Part shown: positions 1 to 6,591 of the stretch, piece by piece
How positions within the stretch are numbered: the stretch's first letter is position 1
How the letters are laid out: every line of letters begins with the position of its first letter
From: Ruminococcus_G sp050944435
GTDB taxonomy: Bacteria > Bacillota > Clostridia > Lachnospirales > Lachnospiraceae
Direction of reading: 5' to 3'
Assembly: GCA_050944435.1 (NCBI GenBank)
Contig: JBMNRB010000038.1
Location: 1 to 11,254 of the forward strand
DNA: 11,254 bases
The notes under the pieces: generated by a model
What the model was told of the DNA's origin: nothing
The model's database searches: none
Seen by the model: only the letters and a program-made list of their open reading frames with translations
Translations under genes and position numbers: made by a program

Positions 1-47
1 AGGGGTGGCAAAAGCGGCAAAGGCGAAATGGCTTGAACGAAGTGAAA

Positions 48-69
48 GCCAGCGTCTTTAGGCGCTGGC
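48..69. repeat. Perfect 7-bp hairpin
   Basis: GCCAGCG (48-54) pairs with CGCTGGC (63-69) around an 8-base loop. No T-run follows on either strand, so it does not look like a terminator. It probably belongs to the same structured RNA or element end as the hairpin at 100-120. Confidence 0.6.
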
Positions 70-99
70 CGGTAACAAAGGCTTATAGCCGCAGAGCAA

Positions 100-120
100 A
101 CCACCCGTTAGACGGGTGGT
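100..120. repeat. Perfect 9-bp hairpin with 3-base loop
   Basis: ACCACCCGT (100-108) and ACGGGTGGT (112-120) are perfect inverted complements around TAG. Read on the minus strand it lies 17 bases beyond the iolB stop codon and is followed by TTTGCT, so it could act as a weak intrinsic terminator for iolB. The T-run is too short to be confident. The compact GC-rich stem also fits the subterminal hairpins of IS200/IS605-type elements. Confidence 0.6.
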
Positions 121-137
121 GCTGATTGCGTGATATT

Positions 138-944
138 TTATTTCAAAGTATCCAGGCTTTCTCCGTCCCAGATCTTGGCGTTGGGATCCAGCATCCACGC
201 ATGAGTTTCGTCGTCAATACGTGTTTTCTCCCAGGGATTTCCGGGAAGATGACGGATGCCCCATGTATAGCAGAGGGCGTATCCAGGGCATGCAACCATG
301 GGGTGGGGTTTCTCAGTGATAACGGCAAGACCGTTATGACCGATTTCTACCACTTCTCCGTTTACCCAGCCGGCGCCGTAACCCTGAGGTTTGTCAAAAC
401 GGAAGAAATATACTTCCGGCTGCGGATGCCAGTGAGGCGGATAGCTTGACCATTTGCCGGGAAGGTTGACCACCTCGCCCAGAACCATGTTGGAATATGG
501 AGCGTTTTCATAGTCAAAGCAGGTTCTTACGTTTCTTCTTGTGGTTCCCTGCAGTTCATCTACGCCGCGGGCCCATGTGTCGGTATCTTCCGGCATATAC
601 ATTTTTGCATCGAATTTACGGTCATTGGTAGTTTTCTGAACATAAAATACGCTGCTGTCGTGGGCTGTAATCGTACAGCTGTCGCCGGCACACAAATGGA
701 GACAGTAGGGGTTATAATCAAAGGGGTTGGGACGATCCATCTCAACGGTCTGTCCGCCAAATTCAACTTTGGCTTTTCCTTCAAACATAATCCATGCCAT
801 TTCTTTTTCTGTTTCATGGAAAGAATAGGTATCTCCCGCTTCCATAATCAGGAGTCCCACATCCATCATGGCTTTTACGCCTTCGCCTTCGTTCATGTTC
901 AAATATTCATTGTAACCACGAACAGGATCTTTTGCAATATACAT
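138..944 (-). CDS. iolB: IolB/KduI-family isomerase, probable 5-deoxy-glucuronate isomerase
   Basis: This 268-residue protein belongs to the KduI/IolB cupin family. IolB converts 5-deoxy-glucuronate to 5-dehydro-2-deoxy-gluconate in cytosolic myo-inositol breakdown. The C-terminal half carries the family's metal-binding signature: PPHWHPQPE gives H171, H173 and E177, with H214 or H232 as candidates for the further His ligand. The length matches IolB (about 270 residues). The start at 944 has a strong AGGGAGGT ribosome binding site 8 bases upstream. Oddities: no other inositol genes are in the window, its upstream neighbour is vanZ, and the segment between the HxH pair and the Glu is shorter than I recall for Bacillus IolB. 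The exact substrate is therefore less certain than the family. A related uronate isomerase is the main alternative. Confidence 0.75.
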   Translation of the reverse strand: MYIAKDPVRGYNEYLNMNEGEGVKAMMDVGLLIMEAGDTYSFHETEKEMAWIMFEGKAKVEFGGQTVEMDRPNPFDYNPYCLHLCAGDSCTITAHDSSVFYVQKTTNDRKFDAKMYMPEDTDTWARGVDELQGTTRRNVRTCFDYENAPYSNMVLGEVVNLPGKWSSYPPHWHPQPEVYFFRFDKPQGYGAGWVNGEVVEIGHNGLAVITEKPHPMVACPGYALCYTWGIRHLPGNPWEKTRIDDETHAWMLDPNAKIWDGESLDTLK

Positions 945-987
945 CGCATTTACCTCCCTTAATATGTATTATTTAAATACTATCTAT

Positions 988-1016
988 ATTTTGACAGATA
1001 ATGAATGGAACGTCAA
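988..1016 (-). promoter_or_regulatory. Possible sigma-A-type promoter for iolB
   Basis: On the minus strand TTGACG (1011-1016) lies 17 bases from CAAAAT (988-993), a good -35 paired with a weak -10. An A/T-rich leader of about 40 bases then runs to the ribosome binding site. The -35 box is also one arm of an inverted repeat, TTGAC (991-995) and GTCAA (1012-1016), which could be an operator or chance. The vanZ-iolB gap of 86 bases shows no terminator, so iolB could also be transcribed from the vanZ promoter. Confidence 0.4.
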
Positions 1017-1030
1017 GTATAAAAGCAGAT

Positions 1031-1552
1031 TTATCGCCGCTTTCGCCTCCGCTTCTTTTTACTGCTTCCGCTTCCCAAAAGGGCGGTGAAACAGACGATG
1101 CGGACCAGCATGATACCGAAAAAAGCGCCGATACAGTCGATGGCCACATCACGTTTGGAAGGTCCTCTTCCCTCTACCATTGACTGGTGGTATTCATCGG
1201 TGCAGGCGAAGCCAAAACAGATCGCACCGGCAACCAGCAGGAGGGGAAAGCCCCGCAGACCGTAAACATACAACGGGAAAGAGATGGCGATGGCCAGTAA
1301 GAAATATTCCGTCATATGAGCCAGTTTCCGCACGGGACCGTGGATTTTATCGATGTAATAATCCACGCCCATCTCAGAAATATCTTTGTCCAATATTTCG
1401 GCGCCGATGGTGACGATATGGTAGCTGACTTTATAGCTCAATTCGCTGGATACTTCTCCGCTTTGAGCGGAAAAGGAAAAAATCATGTACATCAGAAGCA
1501 GTGCCGGCAGAAAGGAAAAGGGTTTCAGCAAAAATATAATCAATCGTTTCAT
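1031..1552 (-). CDS. VanZ-like membrane protein
   Basis: A 173-residue polytopic membrane protein of the VanZ-like family. The founding member gives low-level teicoplanin resistance, but most chromosomal members have no established role. Family signatures are FSFSAQSG (about 25-32), RKLAHMTEYFLLA (75-87) and DEYHQSMVEGRGPSKRDVAID (from about 119), the last typical of VanZ proteins. Hydrophobic segments lie near residues 5-27, 84-98, 102-117 and 137-160. The C-terminus ends in a strongly basic tail, KKKRRRKRR, probably cytoplasmic. I chose the start at 1552 because AGGAGG lies 9 bases upstream and a near-consensus promoter ends just before it. An upstream in-frame ATG at 1759 would add about 69 unrelated residues and would lie upstream of the promoter. 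The next gene downstream on this strand is iolB, with no visible functional link. Confidence 0.88.
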   Translation of the reverse strand: MKRLIIFLLKPFSFLPALLLMYMIFSFSAQSGEVSSELSYKVSYHIVTIGAEILDKDISEMGVDYYIDKIHGPVRKLAHMTEYFLLAIAISFPLYVYGLRGFPLLLVAGAICFGFACTDEYHQSMVEGRGPSKRDVAIDCIGAFFGIMLVRIVCFTALLGSGSSKKKRRRKRR

Positions 1553-1579
1553 AAATGAATGCCTCCTCGTATGCCGCCT

Positions 1580-1608
1580 ACTATAGCACGATTGCGTGGG
1601 GATGTCAA
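1580..1608 (-). promoter_or_regulatory. Near-consensus sigma-A promoter for vanZ
   Basis: On the minus strand TTGACA (1603-1608) is a perfect -35 box, followed after exactly 17 bases by TATAGT (1580-1585), a 5-of-6 match to the -10 box. Transcription would begin near 1573, giving a leader of only about 20 bases that contains the AGGAGG ribosome binding site. This supports the vanZ start at 1552. Confidence 0.85.
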
Positions 1609-1631
1609 AAGGTGTTTTCCGTGGCTTTTGC

Positions 1632-1660
1632 TTGAATTCAAATTGCCCCCGTGGTATCAT
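1632..1660 (+). promoter_or_regulatory. Sigma-A-type promoter for thyA and downstream genes
   Basis: TTGAAT (1632-1637), a 17-base spacer and TATCAT (1655-1660) form a good vegetative promoter. Transcription would begin near 1667, about 46 bases before the thyA start at 1713. The -35 box lies within a 10-base palindrome, TTGAATTCAA (1632-1641), which might bind a dimeric regulator but is A/T-rich and could be chance. It diverges from the vanZ promoter, with the two -35 boxes 23 bases apart. It is the only convincing promoter I see for the plus-strand gene cluster. Confidence 0.75.
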
Positions 1661-1712
1661 GAATTTGAAAAAATCTGTTGTAAATTCAGACATAAGGATG
1701 AGGAAAATAAAG

Positions 1713-2561
1713 ATGAGCGTAGCAGACAAACTGTTTATTGATATGTGCAGCGATATCATAGAAAACGGCTGCAGTACAGAAGGGGAAAAAGTGCGTCCGG
1801 TTTGGGAGGACGGTACACCGGCTTATACCATAAAAAAATTCGGCGTGGTCAACCGGTATGATCTGTCAAAAGAGTTTCCTGCCATAACCCTGAGAAAAAC
1901 GGCGCTGAAGAGCGCCTTTGATGAAATTCTGTGGATCTGGCAGAAAAAATCCAACAATATTAAGGAGTTAAACAGCCACATCTGGGACAGCTGGGCGGAT
2001 GACCAGGGTTCCATCGGAAAGGCTTACGGTTATCAGTTGGGGGTGAAACACCAATATAAGGAAGGAATGATGGATCAGGTGGACCGGGTGCTCTATGATT
2101 TGAAAGCAAATCCCTACAGCCGCCGGATCATGACGAATATTTATGTGCATCAGGATCTTCATGAGATGAATCTGTATCCCTGCGCCTATTCCATGACCTT
2201 CAATGTGACCAGGGAAAAGGACAGTGACCGGCTGGTGTTAAACGGGGTGCTGAATCAGCGGTCCCAGGATGTGCTGGCGGCCAACAACTGGAATGTCTGT
2301 CAGTATGCCCTTCTCCTGATGATGTTTGCCCAGGTAAGCGATATGAAAGCGGGACAGCTTCTTCACGTGATTGCAGACGCCCATATTTACGACCGGCATA
2401 TTCCCATTATAAAAGAACTGATCGGCAGACCCCAGTACGATGCGCCGAAGGTATGGCTGAATCCCCAGATTAAAGATTTCTATCAGTTTACCGTGGAAGA
2501 TCTTCATGTGGAGGATTACGTGACGGGTCCGCAGATTAAAAATATACCCATTGCGGTGTGA
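1713..2561 (+). CDS. thyA: Thymidylate synthase (folate-dependent, ThyA)
   Basis: A 282-residue cytosolic thymidylate synthase. It methylates dUMP to dTMP using 5,10-methylene-tetrahydrofolate and releases dihydrofolate. The catalytic cysteine is C157 in LYPCAYSMTFNV. The phosphate-binding arginines are in NPYSRR (137-138) and NQRSQD (R183), dUMP-contacting residues sit in NNWNVCQYA and DAHIYDRH (222-229), and the C-terminus IPIAV is typical. The residue after the catalytic Cys is Ala, not the His of E. coli ThyA. This and the N-terminal DGTPAYT region resemble the Bacillus subtilis/phage phi3T ThyA branch. I chose ATG 1713 because AGGA lies about 10 bases upstream and family similarity begins there; the frame stays open back to 1596, but that extension overlaps the promoter. 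folA follows after 21 bases and would recycle the dihydrofolate. Confidence 0.95.
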   Translation: MSVADKLFIDMCSDIIENGCSTEGEKVRPVWEDGTPAYTIKKFGVVNRYDLSKEFPAITLRKTALKSAFDEILWIWQKKSNNIKELNSHIWDSWADDQGSIGKAYGYQLGVKHQYKEGMMDQVDRVLYDLKANPYSRRIMTNIYVHQDLHEMNLYPCAYSMTFNVTREKDSDRLVLNGVLNQRSQDVLAANNWNVCQYALLLMMFAQVSDMKAGQLLHVIADAHIYDRHIPIIKELIGRPQYDAPKVWLNPQIKDFYQFTVEDLHVEDYVTGPQIKNIPIAV

Positions 2562-2582
2562 GACAGAAAGGAAGTAGGGTTT

Positions 2583-3074
2583 ATGAATATGATATTGTCG
2601 GCAGATCAGAACTGGGGAATCGGGTGCAATAACAAGCTCCTTGTTTCCATCCCGTCGGATATGAAATTTTTCAGAACCCAGACCACGGGAAAGGTAGTGG
2701 TGATGGGGAGAAAAACCCTGGAGAGTTTTCCAGGAGGAATGCCGCTGAAAAACCGTACCAACATTGTGGTGACCAGGGACCCTGACTATGACGCCAGGGG
2801 AGCGCTGGCGGTTCATTCCAGGGAGGAACTGCTGGAGGAACTGAAAAAATATAAGAGTGAAGACATCTATATCATAGGAGGAGAGGCAATCTACCGAATG
2901 ATGCTTCCCTACTGCGACACGATTCATGTGACAAAGATTGATTTTGCTTATGAGGCGGACAGGTTCTTCCCCAATCTGGACGAAATGCCGGAATGGGAGA
3001 TCACGGCTTCCAGCGATGAGCAGACGTATTTTGATCTGGAATATACTTTTTTAAAATATGAGAGAAAAAGATGA
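2583..3074 (+). CDS. folA: Dihydrofolate reductase
   Basis: A 163-residue DHFR that reduces dihydrofolate to tetrahydrofolate with NADPH, regenerating the folate that ThyA oxidises; it is the trimethoprim and methotrexate target. Family motifs appear in order: NWGIG (10-14), SIPSDMKFF with the acidic active-site residue D26, VVMGRKTLES (39-48) for NADPH binding, NRTNIVVTRD (57-66), IYIIGGEAIY (95-104) with the GG cofactor loop, and ADRFFP (125-130) near the C-terminus. The length is typical for chromosomal bacterial DHFR. The start at 2583 has GGAAG/AGGG-type ribosome binding sequence just upstream. The stop overlaps the start of the next gene by four bases (ATGA), which implies coupled translation with the XpaC-like gene. 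Confidence 0.96.
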   Translation: MNMILSADQNWGIGCNNKLLVSIPSDMKFFRTQTTGKVVVMGRKTLESFPGGMPLKNRTNIVVTRDPDYDARGALAVHSREELLEELKKYKSEDIYIIGGEAIYRMMLPYCDTIHVTKIDFAYEADRFFPNLDEMPEWEITASSDEQTYFDLEYTFLKYERKR

Positions 3075-4321
3075 AAAATAAGGAATGGTATGATTTAGGG
3101 GAACAGATAAGGGATATGGTTCAGTCCGCCGTAGACTCCCAGGATTTTCGAAAACTGAATCAGACAGTGGCGGGAACCATCAACAAAGCGGTAAATTCTG
3201 CAGTTGACGGCGTGAAAAAGGGAATGGAGAAGGCAAATGAGATTTATGAGACGCAGAGCGCCGATTATTATGAAAAGTATCCCAACAAAGAGATCAGAGG
3301 CGGCTTCAAACATGCCAATTACAGCAGCCAGGTGAAAAAACAGCGGAATCTTGAGTCCACCCGATTTGCCCCCCGGGGAAGCGGTATGGGAATTGTGATG
3401 GCGGTGCTGGGCTTTGTCATCGGCGGTGTTTTTGGAGTTGCCGGCCTTGCCGCGATTCTTACGGGAATTCTGACCTCCGTGGGTCCCCTGCTGACCTCAG
3501 GCATTGTCCTTGGCATTCTTTTTGCGGCCGGAATGATACTGGGAGGAAAAGGAATTTCTGTCTGGAGAAGGGCCAAGCGTTTCAAGGCGTATGTGCAAAA
3601 GCTTGACGGGAGGGAATTCTGCCAGATCAGTGAATTATGTCCGGTGGCGGGAAAGTCTCCGGCAGGAGTTGCCCGGGATTTGAAAGTAATGATTGAAAAA
3701 GGAATGTTTCTTCAGGGGCATCTGGATCAGCAGAAAACCTGTCTGATGGTGACGCAGAATGCCTATGAGCAGTATCTGGCGGCGGTGAGGGAACAAAAAA
3801 GGCGCCAGGAGGAAGAAAAAGAACGCAGCAGAAGGATGAATGATCCGGGCCAGACGGAAGAATGCAGGGCTATCCTGCGGGAGGGCAGCGAGTATATCCG
3901 CCATATTCACCGGGCCAATGATGCAATACCTGATCCGGTTATGTCGGAAAAGCTGGCCAGACTGGAACTGATTATGACCAAGATTTTCCGACAGGTGGAA
4001 AAGGATCCGGATGTGGCCTCTGATCTTCATAAATTCATGAATTACTATCTTCCCACCACGACAAAACTGGTGGACGCATATCAGGAGCTGACGGAACAGC
4101 CGGTGGACGGGGAGAATATCACGGGAACGAAAAAGGAGATTGAAGATACGCTGGATACGATCAACGCTGCCTTTGAGAAACTTCTGGACCGGTTTTTTCA
4201 GGATACAGCCTGGGATATCTCTACGGACATCACCGTGATGAAAACCATGCTGGCCCAGGAAGGACTGGTGGAAGACGGAATGAAAATGCCTAAATCAACG
4301 AAAGGAGAGGAACGGCGATGA
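3071..4321 (+). CDS. XpaC-like membrane protein (5-bromo-4-chloroindolyl phosphate hydrolysis family)
   Basis: A 416-residue protein whose C-terminal half (about 262-400) matches the XpaC family, named for a phenotype on an indolyl phosphate substrate rather than a proven enzyme activity. Typical segments are YLPTTTKLVDAY (326-337) and DTINAAFEKLLDRFFQD (362-378), then WDISTDITVMKTMLAQEGL. The N-terminus (1-100) is polar and amphipathic. Two adjacent hydrophobic segments (about 107-131 and 136-159) suggest a membrane hairpin. Residues 170-230 look like a small winged-helix-type domain (KSPAGVARDLKVMIEKGMF), followed by a charged, coil-prone stretch (235-256). It is about twice the length I recall for B. 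subtilis XpaC (roughly 200 residues). The start overlaps the folA stop and has only a weak ribosome binding site, so translation probably depends on coupling. The stop overlaps the telA start. Its molecular role is unknown. Confidence 0.85.
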   Translation: MKNKEWYDLGEQIRDMVQSAVDSQDFRKLNQTVAGTINKAVNSAVDGVKKGMEKANEIYETQSADYYEKYPNKEIRGGFKHANYSSQVKKQRNLESTRFAPRGSGMGIVMAVLGFVIGGVFGVAGLAAILTGILTSVGPLLTSGIVLGILFAAGMILGGKGISVWRRAKRFKAYVQKLDGREFCQISELCPVAGKSPAGVARDLKVMIEKGMFLQGHLDQQKTCLMVTQNAYEQYLAAVREQKRRQEEEKERSRRMNDPGQTEECRAILREGSEYIRHIHRANDAIPDPVMSEKLARLELIMTKIFRQVEKDPDVASDLHKFMNYYLPTTTKLVDAYQELTEQPVDGENITGTKKEIEDTLDTINAAFEKLLDRFFQDTAWDISTDITVMKTMLAQEGLVEDGMKMPKSTKGEERR

Positions 4322-5451
4322 GTGAAGAATTAAATAAGACGGTCATAACGCCCACATTGACCTTCGGTGTTTCCGAAGAACCGGCGCCGCCCCAGGAGCC
4401 GGCAAAAGAAGAGGAGCCGCTGGAAGAAAACATTCTCTCAGAGGAAGAAAAACAGATGGTGGAGGAGTTTGTAAAGCAGATTGATCTGCATAATTCCGGC
4501 GCCATATTACAGTACGGAGCGGCTACCCAGAAGAAAATGGCCGATTTTTCTGAAGATACCCTGGAAAATGTAAAAACGAAGGACCTGGGGGAAGTGGGGG
4601 ACATGCTTACGGAAGTGGTGACTCAGCTTAAAAATTTTGACGTGGAGGAAGAAGAAAAGGGATTCCTTGGATTTTTTAAAAAAACCTCCAATAAGCTGAG
4701 CGTCATGAAGACAAAGTATGAAAAGGCGGAGGTTAATATCAATAAAATCTGTGAAGCACTGGAACAGCACCAGGTTCAGCTGATGAAGGATATTGCCGTT
4801 CTGGATAAAATGTATGAGATCAATCTGGCCTACTATAAAGAGCTGACCATGTATATTCTGGCAGGGAAAAAGAAACTGGCACAGGTACAAAGCCAGGAAC
4901 TGCCGGCGCTGGTGGAGAAAGCAAGAAGGAGCGGACTTCCGGAGGACGCCCAGGCAGCCAGAGATATGGAAAGTCTGTGTGAAAGATTTGAAAAAAAGAT
5001 TCATGATCTGGAATTAACCAGGATGATTTCTGTACAGACGGCGCCCCAGCTTCGTCTGGTGCAGGGCAGCGACACGGTGATGGTGGAAAAAATCCAGTCA
5101 ACAATCGTTAATACCATTCCGCTGTGGAAGAGTCAGATGGTGATTGCGCTGGGCGTAGCCCATTCCACCCAGGCGGCGAGGGCCCAGCAGGAAGTGACAG
5201 ATATGACCAATGAACTGCTGAAGCGCAATGCGGCCAATCTTAAGACGGCCACTCTGGAAAGCGCCAAAGCAGCACAGCGGGGAATTGTGGATATGGAAAC
5301 GCTGAAACAGACCAACGAATCCCTGATTTCCACGCTGGACGAGGTGATGAAAATACAGTCAGAGGGCAGGGCAAAGCGCCAGGCTGCCGAAGCGGAGCTG
5401 AAAACCATGGAAGAACAGCTGAAAGAAAAGCTGCTGGAGATCCGTAAATAA
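4318..5451 (+). CDS. telA: TelA-family protein (toxic anion resistance family)
   Basis: A 377-residue soluble, mostly helical protein of the TelA family, named after tellurite resistance plasmid genes; the biochemical activity is not established. After an acidic, proline-rich N-terminus (20-45) comes the family core. It includes FLGFFKK (116-122), the KYEKAEVNINKICEALEQHQ region (133-152), LDKMYEINLAYYKELTMYI (162-180), and VNTIPLWKSQMVIALGVAHS (264-283), the most typical segment. The rest (290-377) is long helix rich in Ala, Glu and Lys, probably coiled coil. An AGGAGAGG ribosome binding site (4303-4310) is well placed, and the ATG overlaps the stop of the XpaC-like gene as ATGA. XpaC and TelA are paired in B. 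subtilis too (xpaC-yaaN), so a shared function is likely. Roles suggested for the family involve metal or antimicrobial stress at the envelope. Confidence 0.92.
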   Translation: MSEELNKTVITPTLTFGVSEEPAPPQEPAKEEEPLEENILSEEEKQMVEEFVKQIDLHNSGAILQYGAATQKKMADFSEDTLENVKTKDLGEVGDMLTEVVTQLKNFDVEEEEKGFLGFFKKTSNKLSVMKTKYEKAEVNINKICEALEQHQVQLMKDIAVLDKMYEINLAYYKELTMYILAGKKKLAQVQSQELPALVEKARRSGLPEDAQAARDMESLCERFEKKIHDLELTRMISVQTAPQLRLVQGSDTVMVEKIQSTIVNTIPLWKSQMVIALGVAHSTQAARAQQEVTDMTNELLKRNAANLKTATLESAKAAQRGIVDMETLKQTNESLISTLDEVMKIQSEGRAKRQAAEAELKTMEEQLKEKLLEIRK

Positions 5452-5456
5452 GGACA

Positions 5457-5485
5457 GGGGATGCAATGCAGAAAGCGGCATCCCC
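5457..5485 (+). terminator. GC-rich hairpin after telA, possible weak terminator
   Basis: GGGGATGC (5457-5464) and GCATCCCC (5478-5485) form a perfect 8-bp stem with a 13-base loop, starting six bases after the telA stop. It is followed by CCTTCTTATG rather than a clean T-run, so it is likely a partial terminator or an mRNA-stabilising structure. I see no convincing promoter between it and ispG, which suggests that read-through supplies ispG and polC, or that a promoter lies inside telA. Confidence 0.5.
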
Positions 5486-5530
5486 CCTTCTTATGAAAAG
5501 AACGGAGAAAAGAGAAAACAGGAGAGAAAA

Positions 5531-6589
5531 ATGGACAGGCGAAAAACGAAGATTGTACAGATTGGAAATCGTTTTATCGGCGGCGGCAATACGATTCTGA
5601 TCCAGTCGATGACCAATACAAAGACAGAAGATGTAAAAAGCACGGTGGCCCAAATACAGGCGCTGACAGCGGCAGGATGTGAGATTATCCGCTGCGCGGT
5701 GCCCGATATAAAAGCGGCCAGGGCCTTAAAGGAGATTAAAAAAGAGATTTCCATTCCCCTGGTGGCAGATATTCATTTTGATTATAAACTGGCGCTGGCG
5801 GCCATAGAAAACGGCGCGGATAAAATCCGGATTAATCCGGGTAATATTGGAGAAAGAGAAAAAATCAAAGCGGTGGTGGATGCCGCCAGGGAACGGGGAA
5901 TTCCCATTCGCGTAGGGGTCAACAGCGGTTCCCTGGAAAAAGAACTGGTGGAGAAGCACCATGGAGTGACGGCGGAAGGCCTGGTGGAGAGCGCTCTTGA
6001 TAAGGTGCATATCATTGAGGAGCTGGGATACGACAATTTAGTGATCAGCATAAAATCTTCCGATGTGATGATGTGCGCCAGAGCTCATGAAATTATTGCA
6101 AAAAAAACAGCCTATCCTCTCCATGTGGGCATAACAGAGGCAGGGACGCTGTATTCCGGAAACATTAAGTCGGCGGTGGGTCTGGCAGTGATTCTGTATC
6201 AGGGAATCGGCGATACCATACGGGTTTCCCTTACCGGAGATCCGCTGGAAGAGGTTAAGTCGGCAAAGTGCATTTTAAAGGCCCTGGGTTTGCGAAAGGG
6301 CGGTGTGGAAGTGGTTTCCTGTCCCACCTGCGGGCGAACCCAGATTGATTTGATCAGTCTGGCAAATCAGGTGGAGAATATGGTGCAGGATATTCCCCTT
6401 GATATCAAAGTAGCCGTCATGGGATGCGCGGTCAACGGTCCGGGAGAGGCAAAAGAAGCCGATATCGGCATTGCAGGAGGAAAGCAGGAAGGTCTGCTGA
6501 TCAGAAAAGGCGAGATCATCAGGAAGGTTCCGGAGGCCCAGCTTTTACAGGCTCTGCGGCAGGAACTGGAGAACTGGAAGGATGCGTAA
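5531..6589 (+). CDS. ispG: 4-hydroxy-3-methylbut-2-enyl-diphosphate synthase (IspG/GcpE)
   Basis: A 352-residue iron-sulfur enzyme of the non-mevalonate (MEP) isoprenoid pathway. It reductively converts the cyclic diphosphate MEcPP to HMBPP in the cytosol. The N-terminal TIM-barrel domain begins with IQSMTNTKTEDV (24-35) and contains VADIHFDY (78-85), KIRINPGNIG (98-107) and RVGVNSGSLE (127-136). The C-terminal domain carries the 4Fe-4S ligands C264 and C267 (SCPTCGRT) and C299 (MGCAVNGPGEA), with E306 as the expected fourth ligand. The length is normal for the two-domain bacterial form. AGGAG lies 7 bases before the start. The TAA stop overlaps the polC start in TAATG. The usual Clostridia partners dxr and rseP are not in the window. 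Products feed undecaprenyl-phosphate and quinone synthesis. Confidence 0.97.
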   Translation: MDRRKTKIVQIGNRFIGGGNTILIQSMTNTKTEDVKSTVAQIQALTAAGCEIIRCAVPDIKAARALKEIKKEISIPLVADIHFDYKLALAAIENGADKIRINPGNIGEREKIKAVVDAARERGIPIRVGVNSGSLEKELVEKHHGVTAEGLVESALDKVHIIEELGYDNLVISIKSSDVMMCARAHEIIAKKTAYPLHVGITEAGTLYSGNIKSAVGLAVILYQGIGDTIRVSLTGDPLEEVKSAKCILKALGLRKGGVEVVSCPTCGRTQIDLISLANQVENMVQDIPLDIKVAVMGCAVNGPGEAKEADIGIAGGKQEGLLIRKGEIIRKVPEAQLLQALRQELENWKDA

Positions 6590-6591
6590 TG
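6576..6591 (+). promoter_or_regulatory. Ribosome binding site and overlapping start that set the polC N-terminus
   Basis: GGAAGGA (6576-6582) lies six bases before ATG 6589, and this ATG shares its A with the ispG stop TAA (6587-6589). The frame stays open back to an ATG at 6424, but that extension lies entirely within ispG in another frame and is low-complexity basic sequence unlike PolC. The overlap indicates translational coupling of ispG and polC. Confidence 0.85.

Larger units (their letters stand above)
1..135. other. Non-coding stretch with two hairpins, possible end of a mobile element
   Basis: I see no gene I can support here. The stretch is dominated by two perfect inverted repeats (48-69 and 100-120) and stops just short of the iolB stop codon. 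Short stable hairpins of this style are typical of the ends of IS200/IS605-type elements and of the structured RNAs linked to TnpB, and the layout is reminiscent of such ends. That is an inference from general appearance; no transposase fragment is visible. One plus-strand frame (3-134) has no stop codon, but its translation is not recognisable. It could also be a simple intergenic repeat, or the transcription end of iolB. Confidence 0.35.

Noticed and set aside
3..134. Open frame across the left edge that could be the tail of a protein
   Set aside because: The translation matches nothing I recognise and runs through both hairpins; it may simply be a chance opening.
991..1023. A plus-strand TTGACA with TATAAA downstream
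   Set aside because: The spacing is 21 bases and no plus-strand gene follows; the minus-strand reading towards iolB is more sensible.
1596..1712. A 39-codon N-terminal extension of thyA
   Set aside because: It would begin upstream of the -35 box of the thyA promoter and does not resemble ThyA.
1553..1759. A longer vanZ start on the minus strand
   Set aside because: The extension overlaps the vanZ promoter and thyA. ATG at 1552 has AGGAGG at ideal spacing and starts a membrane segment.
2238..2927. A 229-codon minus-strand open frame opposite thyA and folA
   Set aside because: It is antisense to two certain genes with no supporting motif or ribosome binding site.
6424..6588. A 55-codon N-terminal extension of polC
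   Set aside because: It lies wholly within ispG in another frame, is basic low-complexity sequence, and a good ribosome binding site precedes ATG 6589.
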